A stretch of DNA of 64,000 nt from Robertmurraya sp047302285 (GTDB lineage Bacteria > Bacillota > Bacilli > Bacillales > Cytobacillaceae). Below are positions 1 through 8,499 of this stretch, piece by piece. The DNA lies in NCBI RefSeq assembly GCF_047302285.1, contig NZ_CP154845.1:2666001-2730000 (forward strand). The letters run 5' to 3'. The position numbers were made by a program, and so were the translations under genes. How positions within the stretch are numbered: position 1 is the stretch's first letter; every line of letters begins with the position of its first letter. The notes under the pieces are model-generated. The model had not been told where the DNA came from. It saw only the letters and a list, made by a program, of their open reading frames with translations, and did not search any database.

Positions 1-484
1 CATAGCTTGCACGGGCTGTATATTGGAATTCGAGATGACCTGCTTCATTACCATATACATCACCGAAAGTGCGCTCTAGTTCTTTAAGTGCTACTTCAAC
101 CGCACGACGTGCATCTGCAACATCTTCAGCACCAAAGATGATTAAAGAACCATGTCCTGCACCACCTTTTGTATCACGCGCAAGCTCAACCGTTAAAATC
201 TCTGTATTAGTAGCTTTTACGGCTTCATCCGCTGCCATAATTTGCGGACCTGCACCTGTACGAGCACCAATAATCCCAATTGAGCGGTATTTCTTATCAA
301 GCTTCATTGCTTCATGGACACTTGAATCTACATTTGCAATCACAAGTCCAATCGTGTCTCCACGCCCTACACCAACAAACTCTGTTAACCCACAGAATTC
401 TTTTTTAGGTGTCTTTACTTCCTTTGGAGCTTCAACCTTCTTCATAACTTCTTCCATAATTTTTTCGATCATTTGTTCTTTCAT
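1..484 (-). CDS. pduB: Microcompartment shell protein PduB, partial (3' end outside window)
   Basis: The minus-strand reading frame runs off the left edge of the window, so only about the first 161 residues are present. The translation has the pattern of the trimeric, tandem-domain shell protein PduB of propanediol-type microcompartments, with stretches such as GDTIGLVIANVDSSVHEAM, RSIGIIGARTGAGPQIMAADE and ARDTKGGAGHGSLIIFG. PduB forms shell facets, and its N-terminal extension (here rich in Lys and Glu) is known in the family to help attach the shell to the enzyme core. The ATG at 484 is preceded by a good GGAGGTG site. It lies 20 bases after pduA, in the same operon. EtuB-like or other pseudo-tandem shell proteins are the alternative, but the resemblance to PduB is close. 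Confidence 0.9.
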   Translation of the reverse strand, partial: MKEQMIEKIMEEVMKKVEAPKEVKTPKKEFCGLTEFVGVGRGDTIGLVIANVDSSVHEAMKLDKKYRSIGIIGARTGAGPQIMAADEAVKATNTEILTVELARDTKGGAGHGSLIIFGAEDVADARRAVEVALKELERTFGDVYGNEAGHLEFQYTARASY

Positions 485-504
485 TTATTAACACCTCCAA
501 AAAA

Positions 505-789
505 TTATTGTTGCTCTAATTTTGGTAAGATTCCTTCTACTTCAGCATGTGGTCTAGGAATTACATGAATGGATACGACTTCTCCGACTTTTTCAGCAGC
601 TGCTGCTCCAGCATCTGTAGCCGCTTTCACAGCACCCACATCACCGCGAACCATTACAGTAATTAGTCCAGAACCGATTTTTTGGTAACCGATTAAGGTA
701 ACATTCGCTGCTTTAACCATGGCATCAGCTGCTTCAATTGCACCAATTAAACCTTTTGTTTCTACCATACCAAGTGCTTCTTTAATCAT
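505..789 (-). CDS. pduA: Hexameric BMC shell protein PduA-like
   Basis: This 94-residue protein is a single BMC domain of the usual length for PduA, PduJ or EutM. It opens with EALGMVETKGLIGAIEAADAM and has the pore-loop region KIGSGLITVMVRGDVGAVKAA. Such proteins form hexagonal tiles of the compartment shell, with a central pore for substrate passage. The ATG follows a strong AGGAGG site. It is the first gene visible in the operon and pduB follows after 20 bases, as in many pdu operons. PduA and PduJ cannot be separated from sequence alone, and an EutM assignment is possible but less likely next to a PduB. Confidence 0.88.
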   Translation of the reverse strand: MIKEALGMVETKGLIGAIEAADAMVKAANVTLIGYQKIGSGLITVMVRGDVGAVKAATDAGAAAAEKVGEVVSIHVIPRPHAEVEGILPKLEQQ

Positions 790-1169
790 TCTAAATTCCT
801 CCTCTAAAAGTGATTTGAGCAGGTCGCAGGAAAAATCATCCTCTACTCCTACTCTCCTAACAAGCCTTACAATAATTATGATAGAGTTTTTTAAGTGTGA
901 CTTCTCAATACTATATTGGCTAATACGGATAAAGATTTGGCTCGATTATGACTGCGAACCTATCTTTTTTTGTCTAGGAAAAGATAATTTTTTGTTCTAA
1001 AATGGGAATTTTTTCGAATGCTCTATCCTTTTTTTAAATGAAGTAAAAAAACAAGTCTGGGTCAAAATGTCGGTGGTAACGACTTTTTGATTATAGTTTG
1101 GAGCGTATAAATTCTCTCGACTTGTGGATAAAGTGTTCGTATAAACAGTTGGATTATCGGTATGAAAAA

Positions 1170-1355
1170 ATAACAGGAAAATTTCCGCTTAATGAGCAGA
1201 CATCATGAAAAAGAGCCGAAATAACAGGAAAAATTCCTGCTACTCCCTCAAAAAATGCCAAAATAAACAATTTTGCCTTCCATAAGCGGAAAATCTTCCG
1301 TTATTTCTCCTATAAGGGACGTCGTTGCGAAGATAACAGGAAAAATTCCGCTTAA
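1170..1355. repeat. Four copies of a degenerate palindromic repeat
   Basis: Four related units of about 22 bases lie at 1170-1192, 1221-1242, 1282-1305 and 1333-1355. Three begin ATAACAGGAAAA and end TTCCGCTTAA or TTCCTGCTA. The third begins ATAAGCGGAAAA and ends TTCCGTTATT. Each is close to self-complementary around a central AAAATT or similar core. A partial copy (GAAAAATTCCGCTTAT) is present at 44285-44300, so the unit is dispersed. It resembles short interspersed palindromes seen in Bacillus intergenic regions. Its function is unknown. Confidence 0.75.
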
Positions 1356-1531
1356 GGGTAAGAGATGGTTGGAGCAAAATAGGGTCTTCTAGTAGAAATT
1401 TAGACAAAGCGGAAATCGGTTGAATTCTTGAAAGCTAATTTGCGTTTCACTCAATTTTTTTGTACGAGGAAAACCGAAGGTATAAAACGAAATGGGTCTT
1501 GCGTTAATGGCAAAATTAACAGACAAAAATA

Positions 1532-1572
1532 GAGAAAGGTGAATTTGAGTACCCTCAGGATTCACCTTTCTC
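1532..1572 (-). terminator. Terminator of the two-component operon
   Basis: A perfect 13-base stem (GAGAAAGGTGAAT at 1532-1544 pairing with 1560-1572) lies directly after the response-regulator stop codon when read on the minus strand, followed by TATTTTTG. This fits an intrinsic terminator. Confidence 0.8.
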
Positions 1573-1612
1573 ATGATTTGAAGCTAGTTATGTCCCAGCC
1601 TTGAATGAATAT

Positions 1613-2692
1613 CTATATAAACCAATTACCATTTAATATGGAGTTATGCCTTTTCATCGAATCCGTTTTTTGTTCAAGCTCAACTACGTTCTTTCTATAT
1701 TCTGATGGGGTCAAACCAACCTCTTTTTTAAAGACCTTACTAAAATAATTTGGCTCTTGATAATTTAACTCCATAGCTATATTTATAACTGGCAAATCCG
1801 TTGTTTCTAGAAGTTCTTTTGCTTTATCCATTTTTCGTTTCGACACGTAATTAACAAAGTTGATATCTAATTCCTTTTTAAATAATTTACTTAAATAATA
1901 GGGACTTAAATGGACATGTTCAGCGGCAGCTTCTAATGTAATCCCTTTTTGATAGTTTTTTTCAATGTATTTGAGAACCGATTGGATTACTTTTATTTCT
2001 TGATCACTTTTAGAATTTCTTATTGTTTCGAAAATGTCCTCAACTAGACTAATAAACTTCTTATCGAGATCCTTAATGTCTATCTCAGCATACATATCCC
2101 ACTCTAATTTATATGAAATAAATAATCCATTTTGATGGCATATGGAATCCAATGCCTTAATGATAAACTTAGCCGTTACATGGATTTTGTCATGATCATT
2201 TTCATATATTGAAAACAATTGCGCTGAAAGGATTTTCGCCATTTTCACCGAATTGTTATAATCTTCTTTAGCTACATAAGCAAGAAAGCGTTCAATGGTT
2301 TGATCAAGATTAATAGATTGGGAATGGTCTTCAGACAAGTACATATTTACAAGATGTATGATATCTTTTTGCTTATATGGTTTTAGCAAATAAGAATCTG
2401 CCCCCATTTCTAGCGCTTTAAAAACAAAATCATAGGAACCATAGTCTGTTAATAAAATAATGCGATTTTTTGGATTCCTTCGTTTCATATATTTTATTAA
2501 AAAGATCACATCCTCTCCTGGGATGTTGATATCAAGGAAGGTCATATGCCAATTGCCTTTTTCAAATAATCTTTTCGCCATTTTTCCAGAAGTTGCTTCT
2601 CCAACTACGGCTGTATTATCTATTTCCTCAAAGATAACTTTAAGTGCCTCCATTGAGATAATCTCATCATCAATTAATAGAATATTATACAT
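1613..2692 (-). CDS. Response regulator with receiver and AraC-type DNA-binding domains
   Basis: The first 120 or so residues form a CheY-like receiver with the acidic pocket (MYNILLIDDE), the phosphoacceptor Asp in FLDINIPGED, the Thr of LLTDYG and the Lys of LLKPYK. The last 100 residues are two AraC helix-turn-helix units (LEAAAEHVHLSPYYLSKLFK and INIAMELNYQEPNYFSKVFK). The frame stays open up to 2788, but the ATG at 2692 is chosen because the receiver fold starts there. It has a GGGGG site and overlaps the stop codon of the upstream kinase by eight bases, which implies translational coupling. With the adjacent PocR-domain sensor it probably activates the microcompartment operon in response to the catabolic substrate. 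The target is inferred from position only. Confidence 0.88.
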   Translation of the reverse strand: MYNILLIDDEIISMEALKVIFEEIDNTAVVGEATSGKMAKRLFEKGNWHMTFLDINIPGEDVIFLIKYMKRRNPKNRIILLTDYGSYDFVFKALEMGADSYLLKPYKQKDIIHLVNMYLSEDHSQSINLDQTIERFLAYVAKEDYNNSVKMAKILSAQLFSIYENDHDKIHVTAKFIIKALDSICHQNGLFISYKLEWDMYAEIDIKDLDKKFISLVEDIFETIRNSKSDQEIKVIQSVLKYIEKNYQKGITLEAAAEHVHLSPYYLSKLFKKELDINFVNYVSKRKMDKAKELLETTDLPVINIAMELNYQEPNYFSKVFKKEVGLTPSEYRKNVVELEQKTDSMKRHNSILNGNWFI

Positions 2693-3923
2693 AGGTGATT
2701 CCCCCGTTAGTTTCCCTTGGTATTCTGAACCTAACCGTTGTTCCACCACTTCTGTTTTGGGCGATCTGTAATTGAAATTCACTGCCATATAGTAATTTTA
2801 AGCTATAGTTTACATGACTAAATCCGATCCCCTTGAATTGATTGTCTTGATCAGACATCACTGCCTTACTCGTGAGTCTATTTATTTTTTCTAATGGCAT
2901 TCCTACCCCATCATCAATCACTTCAAAAACAAAATCTTCATCTTGAGCAAATCCTCGAACGATAATCGTTCCATTTCCTTCTTTCGGTTCTAAACCATGA
3001 ATAATCGCATTATCTAATAAGGAGACAATAATCATTGGAGGAATCTGGATCGTTCTTAAGTCTCTAGGGATGTCAATGGTAACTTGCATTCGTTCCCCAA
3101 ACCGTATTTTTTGCAGTTTCAAGTAGAGATTGATATATGAAAGTTCATCCTCTAGTGTCACTAAACTATCGGAACTCGTTATCAAGTATTTCATCATATC
3201 TGAAAAGGTTAAGATGACCTCTTGCGTTTTTGGTGCCTTTTCAATAATGGAGAAACACGACATCGTATTGATAACATTAAATAGGAAATTGGGGTTAACC
3301 AAGAGACGAAAGAACTGATTTTGCTTAGTTAAAAGAGATTTTTCGAGTTCTGCTTGCGCTTTCATTTGATCTAATAGCTGTTGATCCTTCGCTCTTAATT
3401 CCTCTTGAATAAATTGACTAAAATCCTTTTCTACCATGCTATTAATAACATGAAACATCATGTCTGCTACTGCTGAAATTTTCTCATGCGGCATCACTGG
3501 AATCTTCTCTAATTCCGCTAGTATATCTTGATCCTCCCGCCAATCAAAAGATTCAGCTGTAATGTACTCAAGATTTTTATCGTCTTCATCACTTGCCTTC
3601 ACTTGCCCTACAAGCATAGAGCCAATTAATCTTCCGTTTATAAGAATCGGAACGGCAAAATCAATCAATCCAGTATGACAACGATAAATGAAGACACTTT
3701 CTCTTCTTGATGCTTCCAATCCTCCAAAGGCATCACATTTAAGACAAGTATCGTAAAGTTTAGGACTCTGGCGGATTTTTTCACAGAATGATGAAAAGTT
3801 ACTATACTTTGTGATCGGATTTCCACGAAAATCTACTGTGATAGCTGCTAAACCAGTGGCTTTTGTAAAAGAATCCTGTACTTTTTGAAGTACATCCAAA
3901 TCAATGATATCCTGTACATTCAT
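2685..3923 (-). CDS. PocR-domain sensor protein with LytS-type histidine kinase module (phosphoacceptor His absent)
   Basis: Residues 1 to about 165 form a PocR ligand-binding domain with the typical cysteine cluster (C47, C60, C63, C82). In the family this domain binds propanediol-like ligands. A coiled-coil linker (about 170-205) leads to a LytS/YesM-type kinase module and a HATPase domain with N-box IIVSLLDNAIIHGLE and G-box VIDDGVGMP. No membrane segment is seen, so it is a cytosolic sensor. In this kinase family the phosphorylated residue is the His of an NPHFLFN motif. Here the motif reads VNPNFLFN, with Asn-212 encoded by AAT (plus-strand positions 3288-3290). The protein may therefore be a pseudokinase, a phosphatase only, or use another residue. 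The gene lies upstream of and overlaps the response regulator, and is separated from ackA by a terminator. Confidence 0.87.
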   Translation of the reverse strand: MNVQDIIDLDVLQKVQDSFTKATGLAAITVDFRGNPITKYSNFSSFCEKIRQSPKLYDTCLKCDAFGGLEASRRESVFIYRCHTGLIDFAVPILINGRLIGSMLVGQVKASDEDDKNLEYITAESFDWREDQDILAELEKIPVMPHEKISAVADMMFHVINSMVEKDFSQFIQEELRAKDQQLLDQMKAQAELEKSLLTKQNQFFRLLVNPNFLFNVINTMSCFSIIEKAPKTQEVILTFSDMMKYLITSSDSLVTLEDELSYINLYLKLQKIRFGERMQVTIDIPRDLRTIQIPPMIIVSLLDNAIIHGLEPKEGNGTIIVRGFAQDEDFVFEVIDDGVGMPLEKINRLTSKAVMSDQDNQFKGIGFSHVNYSLKLLYGSEFQLQIAQNRSGGTTVRFRIPRETNGGITYV

Positions 3924-4009
3924 AGAATCATCTCACTCCATTAATAATCGTCAAGTGGGCTAGTGTCATCTAATTACTTTTCCTCAGACATTCGTAAGAT
4001 CGATCACCC

Positions 4010-4043
4010 TAAAAGACCAAGCCAAAAAAATCTTGGTCTTTTA
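4010..4043 (-). terminator. Terminator after ackA
   Basis: A 12-base inverted repeat (TAAAAGACCAAG with CTTGGTCTTTTA, loop CCAAAAAAAT) lies 23 bases past the ackA stop codon on the minus strand. The U tract is contained in the stem end, so it is a moderate terminator and could act in either direction. Confidence 0.65.
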
Positions 4044-4066
4044 AGCAATGTATAGTGTTTACATAC

Positions 4067-5272
4067 TTAACTCATAATCAAAGTCTCTTCACATTTGTTG
4101 TATACATCCCTAGCAATCATTAGTTCTTCATTTGTAGGAATCTTCAATACTTTAACAAGAGAATGAGGATAGCTAATGTACATTTCTTCCTCTTTAATCT
4201 TATTTAAGTCCGGATCCCAATATATCCCCATAAATTCCAAACCTTTTAATACTTTCGCTCGAATCGTCGGACTGTTCTCACCAATACCAGCAGTAAATAT
4301 GACCGCATCCACTCCATTCATTCTTGCTGCATAAGATCCAATATATTGATGAATCCGACTAGCAAATATATCAAGCGCCAGCTCCGCACGATGGTCTCCT
4401 TGCTCTGCTCTAGCTTCTATATCTCGCAGATCACTTGAAAACCCAGATAACCCCAATAGACCACTCTCCTTATTTAATATAGATAAGACTTCATCAACAC
4501 TTTTTCCGGTTTTCATCATAATAAATGGGATAATCGCTGGATCAATCGTTCCAGACCGAGTTCCCATGACAACGCCTTCCAGTGGTGTGAATCCCATTGA
4601 GGTATCAATTGATTTTCCGTTTTCAATGGCAGCAATACTTGCACCATTTCCTAAATGACAGGAAATCAGTCGAAGACTCTTAATTGGTCTTCCTAATATT
4701 TCTGCTGCTCTTTCTGAAACAAATTTATGAGAGGTACCATGGAATCCATATTTACGTATCCCATACTTCTCATAGTATTCATAAGGGAGTGCATACAAAT
4801 AAGTGCTTTCAGGCATTGTTTGGTGAAAAGCGGTATCAAATACCATGACAGAAGGTACTTCTCCCATAACCTGTTGGAATGCTTTTATGCCTAAAATATT
4901 GGCTGGGTTATGTAATGGTGCTAACTCAGTCAGAGGTTCTAATTTGCTTAATTCCTCACATGTCACAAGAGTCGATTCCGTAAACACTTCACCGCCATGT
5001 GCCACTCGATGTCCCACTCCATCTATTTCGCTAAAGGAACGAATGATTTGATAGTGAATTAATTGTTCTAATAAGATCTTAACCGCTATCTCGTGATTAC
5101 TGATTTCTAGAATCTCTTTTTTCATCTGACCATCTACGAGGATAGAAAAAGTTGATTCATTTAAACCAATTCGTTCCACAATTCCTTTTGTAATAACTTG
5201 TTCAGCGGGCATTTCAATTAATTGAAATTTTAAAGACGAACTGCCCGCATTAATTGCCATAATCTTTGACAT
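4067..5272 (-). CDS. ackA: Acetate kinase (possibly propionate kinase)
   Basis: AckA transfers phosphate between acetyl-phosphate and ADP to yield acetate and ATP. Its 401 residues match the usual length. Family motifs are visible: NAGSSSLKFQ at the N-terminus, GHRVAHGGE, FDTAFHQTMP, YGFHGTSHKF, GNGASIAAIENG, MGTRSGTIDP and TAGIGENS. The frame is open to 5293, but the ATG at 5272 is the start because GGAGATAGGTGT precedes it and family members start with this MSKI-like segment. Next to a Pdu-type shell operon it may work as the propionate kinase that ends propanediol fermentation. Acetate and propionate kinases of this family often overlap in substrate, so the gene symbol refers to the family. 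Confidence 0.93.
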   Translation of the reverse strand: MSKIMAINAGSSSLKFQLIEMPAEQVITKGIVERIGLNESTFSILVDGQMKKEILEISNHEIAVKILLEQLIHYQIIRSFSEIDGVGHRVAHGGEVFTESTLVTCEELSKLEPLTELAPLHNPANILGIKAFQQVMGEVPSVMVFDTAFHQTMPESTYLYALPYEYYEKYGIRKYGFHGTSHKFVSERAAEILGRPIKSLRLISCHLGNGASIAAIENGKSIDTSMGFTPLEGVVMGTRSGTIDPAIIPFIMMKTGKSVDEVLSILNKESGLLGLSGFSSDLRDIEARAEQGDHRAELALDIFASRIHQYIGSYAARMNGVDAVIFTAGIGENSPTIRAKVLKGLEFMGIYWDPDLNKIKEEEMYISYPHSLVKVLKIPTNEELMIARDVYNKCEETLIMS

Positions 5273-5526
5273 ACACCTATCTCCTCTACCCATTTTATTT
5301 CATGTATTAAGCAATCAGAATTGGCCATTTTGAAAAACAACCAAGTGATTGAAGGCTGTTAGGAATTACAATCACACTTCATGCTTCTCTGAGGAGAAAA
5401 ATAGTATGCTTCAAGTTAATGATACACGTACTCTTAATTTCAAACGCATCCATATTGTTACTAAAATTCGAACTTTGTAAGTATTTGCTAATTTAAAAAT
5501 GTCTACCAGAATAGATGAAATAAAAA
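5273..5526. other. Upstream region of ackA
   Basis: These 254 bases separate ackA from the esterase terminator and must hold the ackA promoter. A minus-strand stretch around 5435-5455 (ATGGATGCGTTTGAAA) matches the cre consensus at only about 13 of 16 positions, so CcpA activation of ackA is possible but weak. No gene is seen. Confidence 0.4.
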
Positions 5527-5569
5527 AAGCTGAATGAGCAATCAATCTTAAGAACTGCTCATTCAGCTT
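5527..5569 (-). terminator. Terminator of the monooxygenase-esterase operon
   Basis: A 14-base perfect stem (AAGCTGAATGAGCA at 5527-5540 with its complement at 5556-5569) is followed on the minus strand by a run of seven T. It lies 16 bases past the esterase stop codon. Confidence 0.9.
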
Positions 5570-5585
5570 CTATTAAATGGATCAT

Positions 5586-6530
5586 TTATGTGGAGGCGAT
5601 ACTTCCTTGGAACGCTTGTTTTAACGCATCCGCTGCTTGCTCTATCGACTTTTTACCTTGAGTTAAAGTAGCCGGCATCCAGAAAAATCCATGAATCATC
5701 CCCTCATATCGGGTTGCTTCTACTTGAACACCAGCTTCTTTTAACCTTTTGGCATATGCTTCCCCTTCATCACGAAGCGGATCAAATTCTCCTGTTAAAA
5801 CAAGGGCTGGAGGCAAAGCACTCAGATCACTAGCTAATAACGGGGACGCATACGGATTTTGGCCATCCTCTTCATTGTTTAAATAGTGATTCCAGAACCA
5901 AACCATACTGTCTTTCGTCAATAAATATCCATCTGCATTTTCCGTATAAGATTCCGTTGCATACGAATGGTTTGTAACAGGGTATATCAACATTTGATAG
6001 GCCAGTGAAATTTCTCCTTTATCTCTGGCCATCAATGCTACTACTGCGGCCAAATTTCCTCCGGCACTATCGCCACCGACAGCAACTCGATTTGCGTCTA
6101 CATTTATAGAATCAGCATTATCAATTACCCATTTCACTGCTGCATAGGAATCTTCTGCTGCAGCTGGAAATTTATGTTCTGGTGCAAGTCGATAATCAAC
6201 GGATACCACGACACAGTTTGCTCGATTTGCGAGCATTCGACAAGGTACATCAACTGTATCTAAATTTCCAATCACCCAGCCACCACCGTGGTAGTAAACT
6301 AGTGCTGGGAATGGACCTTCTCCTTCTGGAACATAAATTCGGACTGGGATCTCCCCTAATGGACCTGGGATCTTGTTATTCTCAACTTGCGCTACTTCTT
6401 CCGGTTCACCGGCTAATGCGCTAAAATCAGTCGTTGCTCGCGCTTCTTCCGGTGTTTGCGTATGCATCGGTGCGCCACCCATTGCTTCCATTTGCTCTAA
6501 TAAGAATTTCGCTTGCGGATCTAATGCCAT
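5586..6530 (-). CDS. Alpha/beta hydrolase, hormone-sensitive lipase family esterase
   Basis: This 314-residue protein has the oxyanion-hole motif HGGGW (about residues 81-85) and the nucleophile in GDSAGGN (Ser-155). The expected acid (Asp-250 in GEFDPLRDEG) and histidine (His-280 in GMIHGFF) complete the triad. The family hydrolyses short-chain esters. The ATG at 6530 is preferred over 6548 because GGAGGAGG stands eight bases before it. The gene follows a Baeyer-Villiger monooxygenase by 56 bases. A ketone-to-ester oxidation followed by ester cleavage is a known pairing and gives the most likely role, but the real substrate is unknown. Confidence 0.9.
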   Translation of the reverse strand: MALDPQAKFLLEQMEAMGGAPMHTQTPEEARATTDFSALAGEPEEVAQVENNKIPGPLGEIPVRIYVPEGEGPFPALVYYHGGGWVIGNLDTVDVPCRMLANRANCVVVSVDYRLAPEHKFPAAAEDSYAAVKWVIDNADSINVDANRVAVGGDSAGGNLAAVVALMARDKGEISLAYQMLIYPVTNHSYATESYTENADGYLLTKDSMVWFWNHYLNNEEDGQNPYASPLLASDLSALPPALVLTGEFDPLRDEGEAYAKRLKEAGVQVEATRYEGMIHGFFWMPATLTQGKKSIEQAADALKQAFQGSIAST

Positions 6531-6586
6531 ATTTACTTCCTCCTCCATTTTTATATAACTATTTATAAATGAATTTGATTCACGAA

Positions 6587-8233
6587 TTAGCTCAATACAC
6601 TATCTTCAGAGGTTGATAAAGTAAATCCTTCATATCCTTTTTCAGCGACTTCATCACAAATATCTCGATATGCCCCTACACCACCTACATAGATATGGAA
6701 ACCACGTGCCTTTTCTGCAATATTCGCTCCCATATACCATGAATCTGTTTTAACATAAAGAGTTTGCTCTGCAATTTCCCTACAATGCTTGCTCCAAGCC
6801 TTTTCAGCTTCTTCATCCACTTCGATAAGGTCTATATCATTATCACGCAAATAATTGACACAGTCTGAAACCCACTCCACATGCTGTTCAATTGACACCA
6901 TCATATTACTTAGTACAGATGGACTCTCTGGACCAGTCAGCATAAACATATTGGGAAAACCAGCGGTACCTATTCCAAGATAGGTTCTAGTTTTGGCTCC
7001 ACCTGCCCACTTTTCTTTTAATGAAATGCCGCCTCTTCCTCGAATATCGATGTTAAATAAGGGACCTGTCATCGCATCAAATCCAGTGGCGAATACAATC
7101 ATATCGAGTTCGTAATCATCCATTTCTGTACGGATTCCTGCTGAAGTGATTTCCTGAATCGGTGCTTTTTTCACATCAACAAGTGTTACATTTTCTCGGT
7201 TATACGTTTCAAAATAATCAGTATCAATGATTGGGCGTTTCGTTCCATAATAAAAATGTGGCTGAAGCTTTTCTGCTACTTCCGGGTCCTCTACGACTTC
7301 TCGAATCTTCGAACGGATAAAATCTGCTACCTTCTCATTTGCTTCTGGTTTAATCGCTAAATCATTGTAAGCATAAGAGAGAGAAAAAAGACCTCCCTGT
7401 TCCCATCCTGCTTCAAATTGCTGATGGCGTTCTTCTGCAGTATCATCGAATACAGAACGATCCCGAGGTGTAACAGGAACACCTGTAGCGGATTGACGCA
7501 TTCGCTCCTTAATTTCATCGTAATTTTCTCTAATTTGATTCATATAATGTAGATCTAGTGGTTCATTTCTTGCTGGAGTACTATATTGAGGTGTTCTCTG
7601 GAATACAGTGAGGTGTTCTGCTTCTTTTGCAATGACTGGGATCGCTTGAATACCACTTGAACCCGTACCAATTATTCCTACACGTTTTCCTTTAAATTCG
7701 ACTTTTTCATGAGGCCAGTGCCCAGTATGATACCACTCACCTTTAAAATTTTCTAATCCTTTAAATTTGGGGATATTGGAAACAGATAAGCATCCAACAG
7801 CGGTTATGAAAAATTTGGCTTGTACAGTTGTACCATTCTGCAATTGAATATTCCATCTATTCTTACTCTCATCAAAACAGGCTGCACCGACCCTTGTATT
7901 GAATTGAATATCACGCCGTAAATCTAATTTTTCCGTCACAAAATTTATATAGCTTAAAATTTCTGGTTGTTCTGCATATTTAGCGGACCAAGTCCATTCC
8001 TTTAAGATCTCCTCTGAAAAAGTATAATTATAGTAAATACTTTCAACATCACAGCGAGCACCCGGATAACGATTCCAATACCACGTTCCACCAACATCGT
8101 TTCCGGCTTCAAATACACAACTTGTGAAACCCGCATTTCTTAAACGATAAAGCATGTATAATCCTGAAAATCCAGCCCCGACTATGACTGCGTCCACTTC
8201 TTGAACTGAGTTTGATTGATGAGATAATGCCAT
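6587..8233 (-). CDS. FAD- and NADPH-dependent Baeyer-Villiger-type monooxygenase
   Basis: This 548-residue flavoprotein has an FAD-binding Rossmann motif GAGFSG (about residues 19-24), the Baeyer-Villiger fingerprint FKGEWYHTGHWP (about 163-174, pattern FxGxxxHxxxWP) and a second nucleotide motif GTGSSG (about 189-194). The motif ATGFD lies further on. Enzymes of this group (cyclohexanone, phenylacetone and related monooxygenases) insert oxygen next to a ketone carbonyl, giving an ester or lactone. The ATG at 8233 follows AAGGAGG, and the longer frame to 8272 is less likely. It is the first gene of a two-gene operon with an esterase. A perfect cre site lies 120 bases upstream, suggesting repression by CcpA when preferred carbon is present. 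The divergent LuxR gene may be its activator. Confidence 0.92.
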   Translation of the reverse strand: MALSHQSNSVQEVDAVIVGAGFSGLYMLYRLRNAGFTSCVFEAGNDVGGTWYWNRYPGARCDVESIYYNYTFSEEILKEWTWSAKYAEQPEILSYINFVTEKLDLRRDIQFNTRVGAACFDESKNRWNIQLQNGTTVQAKFFITAVGCLSVSNIPKFKGLENFKGEWYHTGHWPHEKVEFKGKRVGIIGTGSSGIQAIPVIAKEAEHLTVFQRTPQYSTPARNEPLDLHYMNQIRENYDEIKERMRQSATGVPVTPRDRSVFDDTAEERHQQFEAGWEQGGLFSLSYAYNDLAIKPEANEKVADFIRSKIREVVEDPEVAEKLQPHFYYGTKRPIIDTDYFETYNRENVTLVDVKKAPIQEITSAGIRTEMDDYELDMIVFATGFDAMTGPLFNIDIRGRGGISLKEKWAGGAKTRTYLGIGTAGFPNMFMLTGPESPSVLSNMMVSIEQHVEWVSDCVNYLRDNDIDLIEVDEEAEKAWSKHCREIAEQTLYVKTDSWYMGANIAEKARGFHIYVGGVGAYRDICDEVAEKGYEGFTLSTSEDSVLS

Positions 8234-8355
8234 TTTTTCTACCTCCTTATAAGAATCTCTTTTTGCAACCAATCAGGATTTAGGTAAATTAGCACATGTC
8301 CCCAAAGAATCAATGTGGTAAAATTTAATTACTACGCATTTTTTAAACCACTTCA

Positions 8356-8371
8356 TTGTAAACGTTTACAT
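8356..8371. promoter_or_regulatory. CcpA cre site
   Basis: TTGTAAACGTTTACAT matches every position of the Bacillus cre consensus WTGNAARCGNWWWCAW and is palindromic. It sits in the divergent region between the monooxygenase operon and the luxR-type gene, 123 bases from the monooxygenase start. It most likely mediates catabolite repression of ketone degradation. Which promoter it overlaps cannot be read directly. Confidence 0.82.
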
Positions 8372-8499
8372 TGTTTCCCCCTTTCCTACATACGTCTACA
8401 ACAAGTTGCTCGAACATCTAACTAAAGCTTACTATCTTATTAATTGATTGAATATTCCTAATTTTTCGTGTGGTCTATCCCTAAAAAGTAGGTGAAAAT

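Larger units (their letters stand above)
790..1612. other. Long intergenic region upstream of pduA
   Basis: No convincing gene is seen in these 823 bases. The region must hold the pduA promoter, which reads leftwards, but I see no clear sigma-A hexamers. A short inverted repeat (TATCTTTT at 961-968 with AAAAGATA at 979-986) lies about 170 bases upstream of pduA. The centre holds four copies of a degenerate palindromic repeat, and the right end holds the terminator of the response-regulator gene. No cobalamin riboswitch was recognised, although pdu systems often use one. Confidence 0.6.

Noticed and set aside
69..491. Long plus-strand open frame opposite pduB
   Set aside because: It lies entirely antisense to the clear PduB coding region, has a low-complexity Ser/Thr/Ile composition and no ribosome-binding site. 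It is a shadow of the minus-strand gene.
1170..1355. CRISPR array
   Set aside because: The four repeats are degenerate palindromes with unequal spacing of 29-40 bases between units that differ from each other, and no cas genes are nearby.
790..1612. Cobalamin riboswitch upstream of pduA
   Set aside because: I do not see the conserved B12-box or compatible hairpins in this region.
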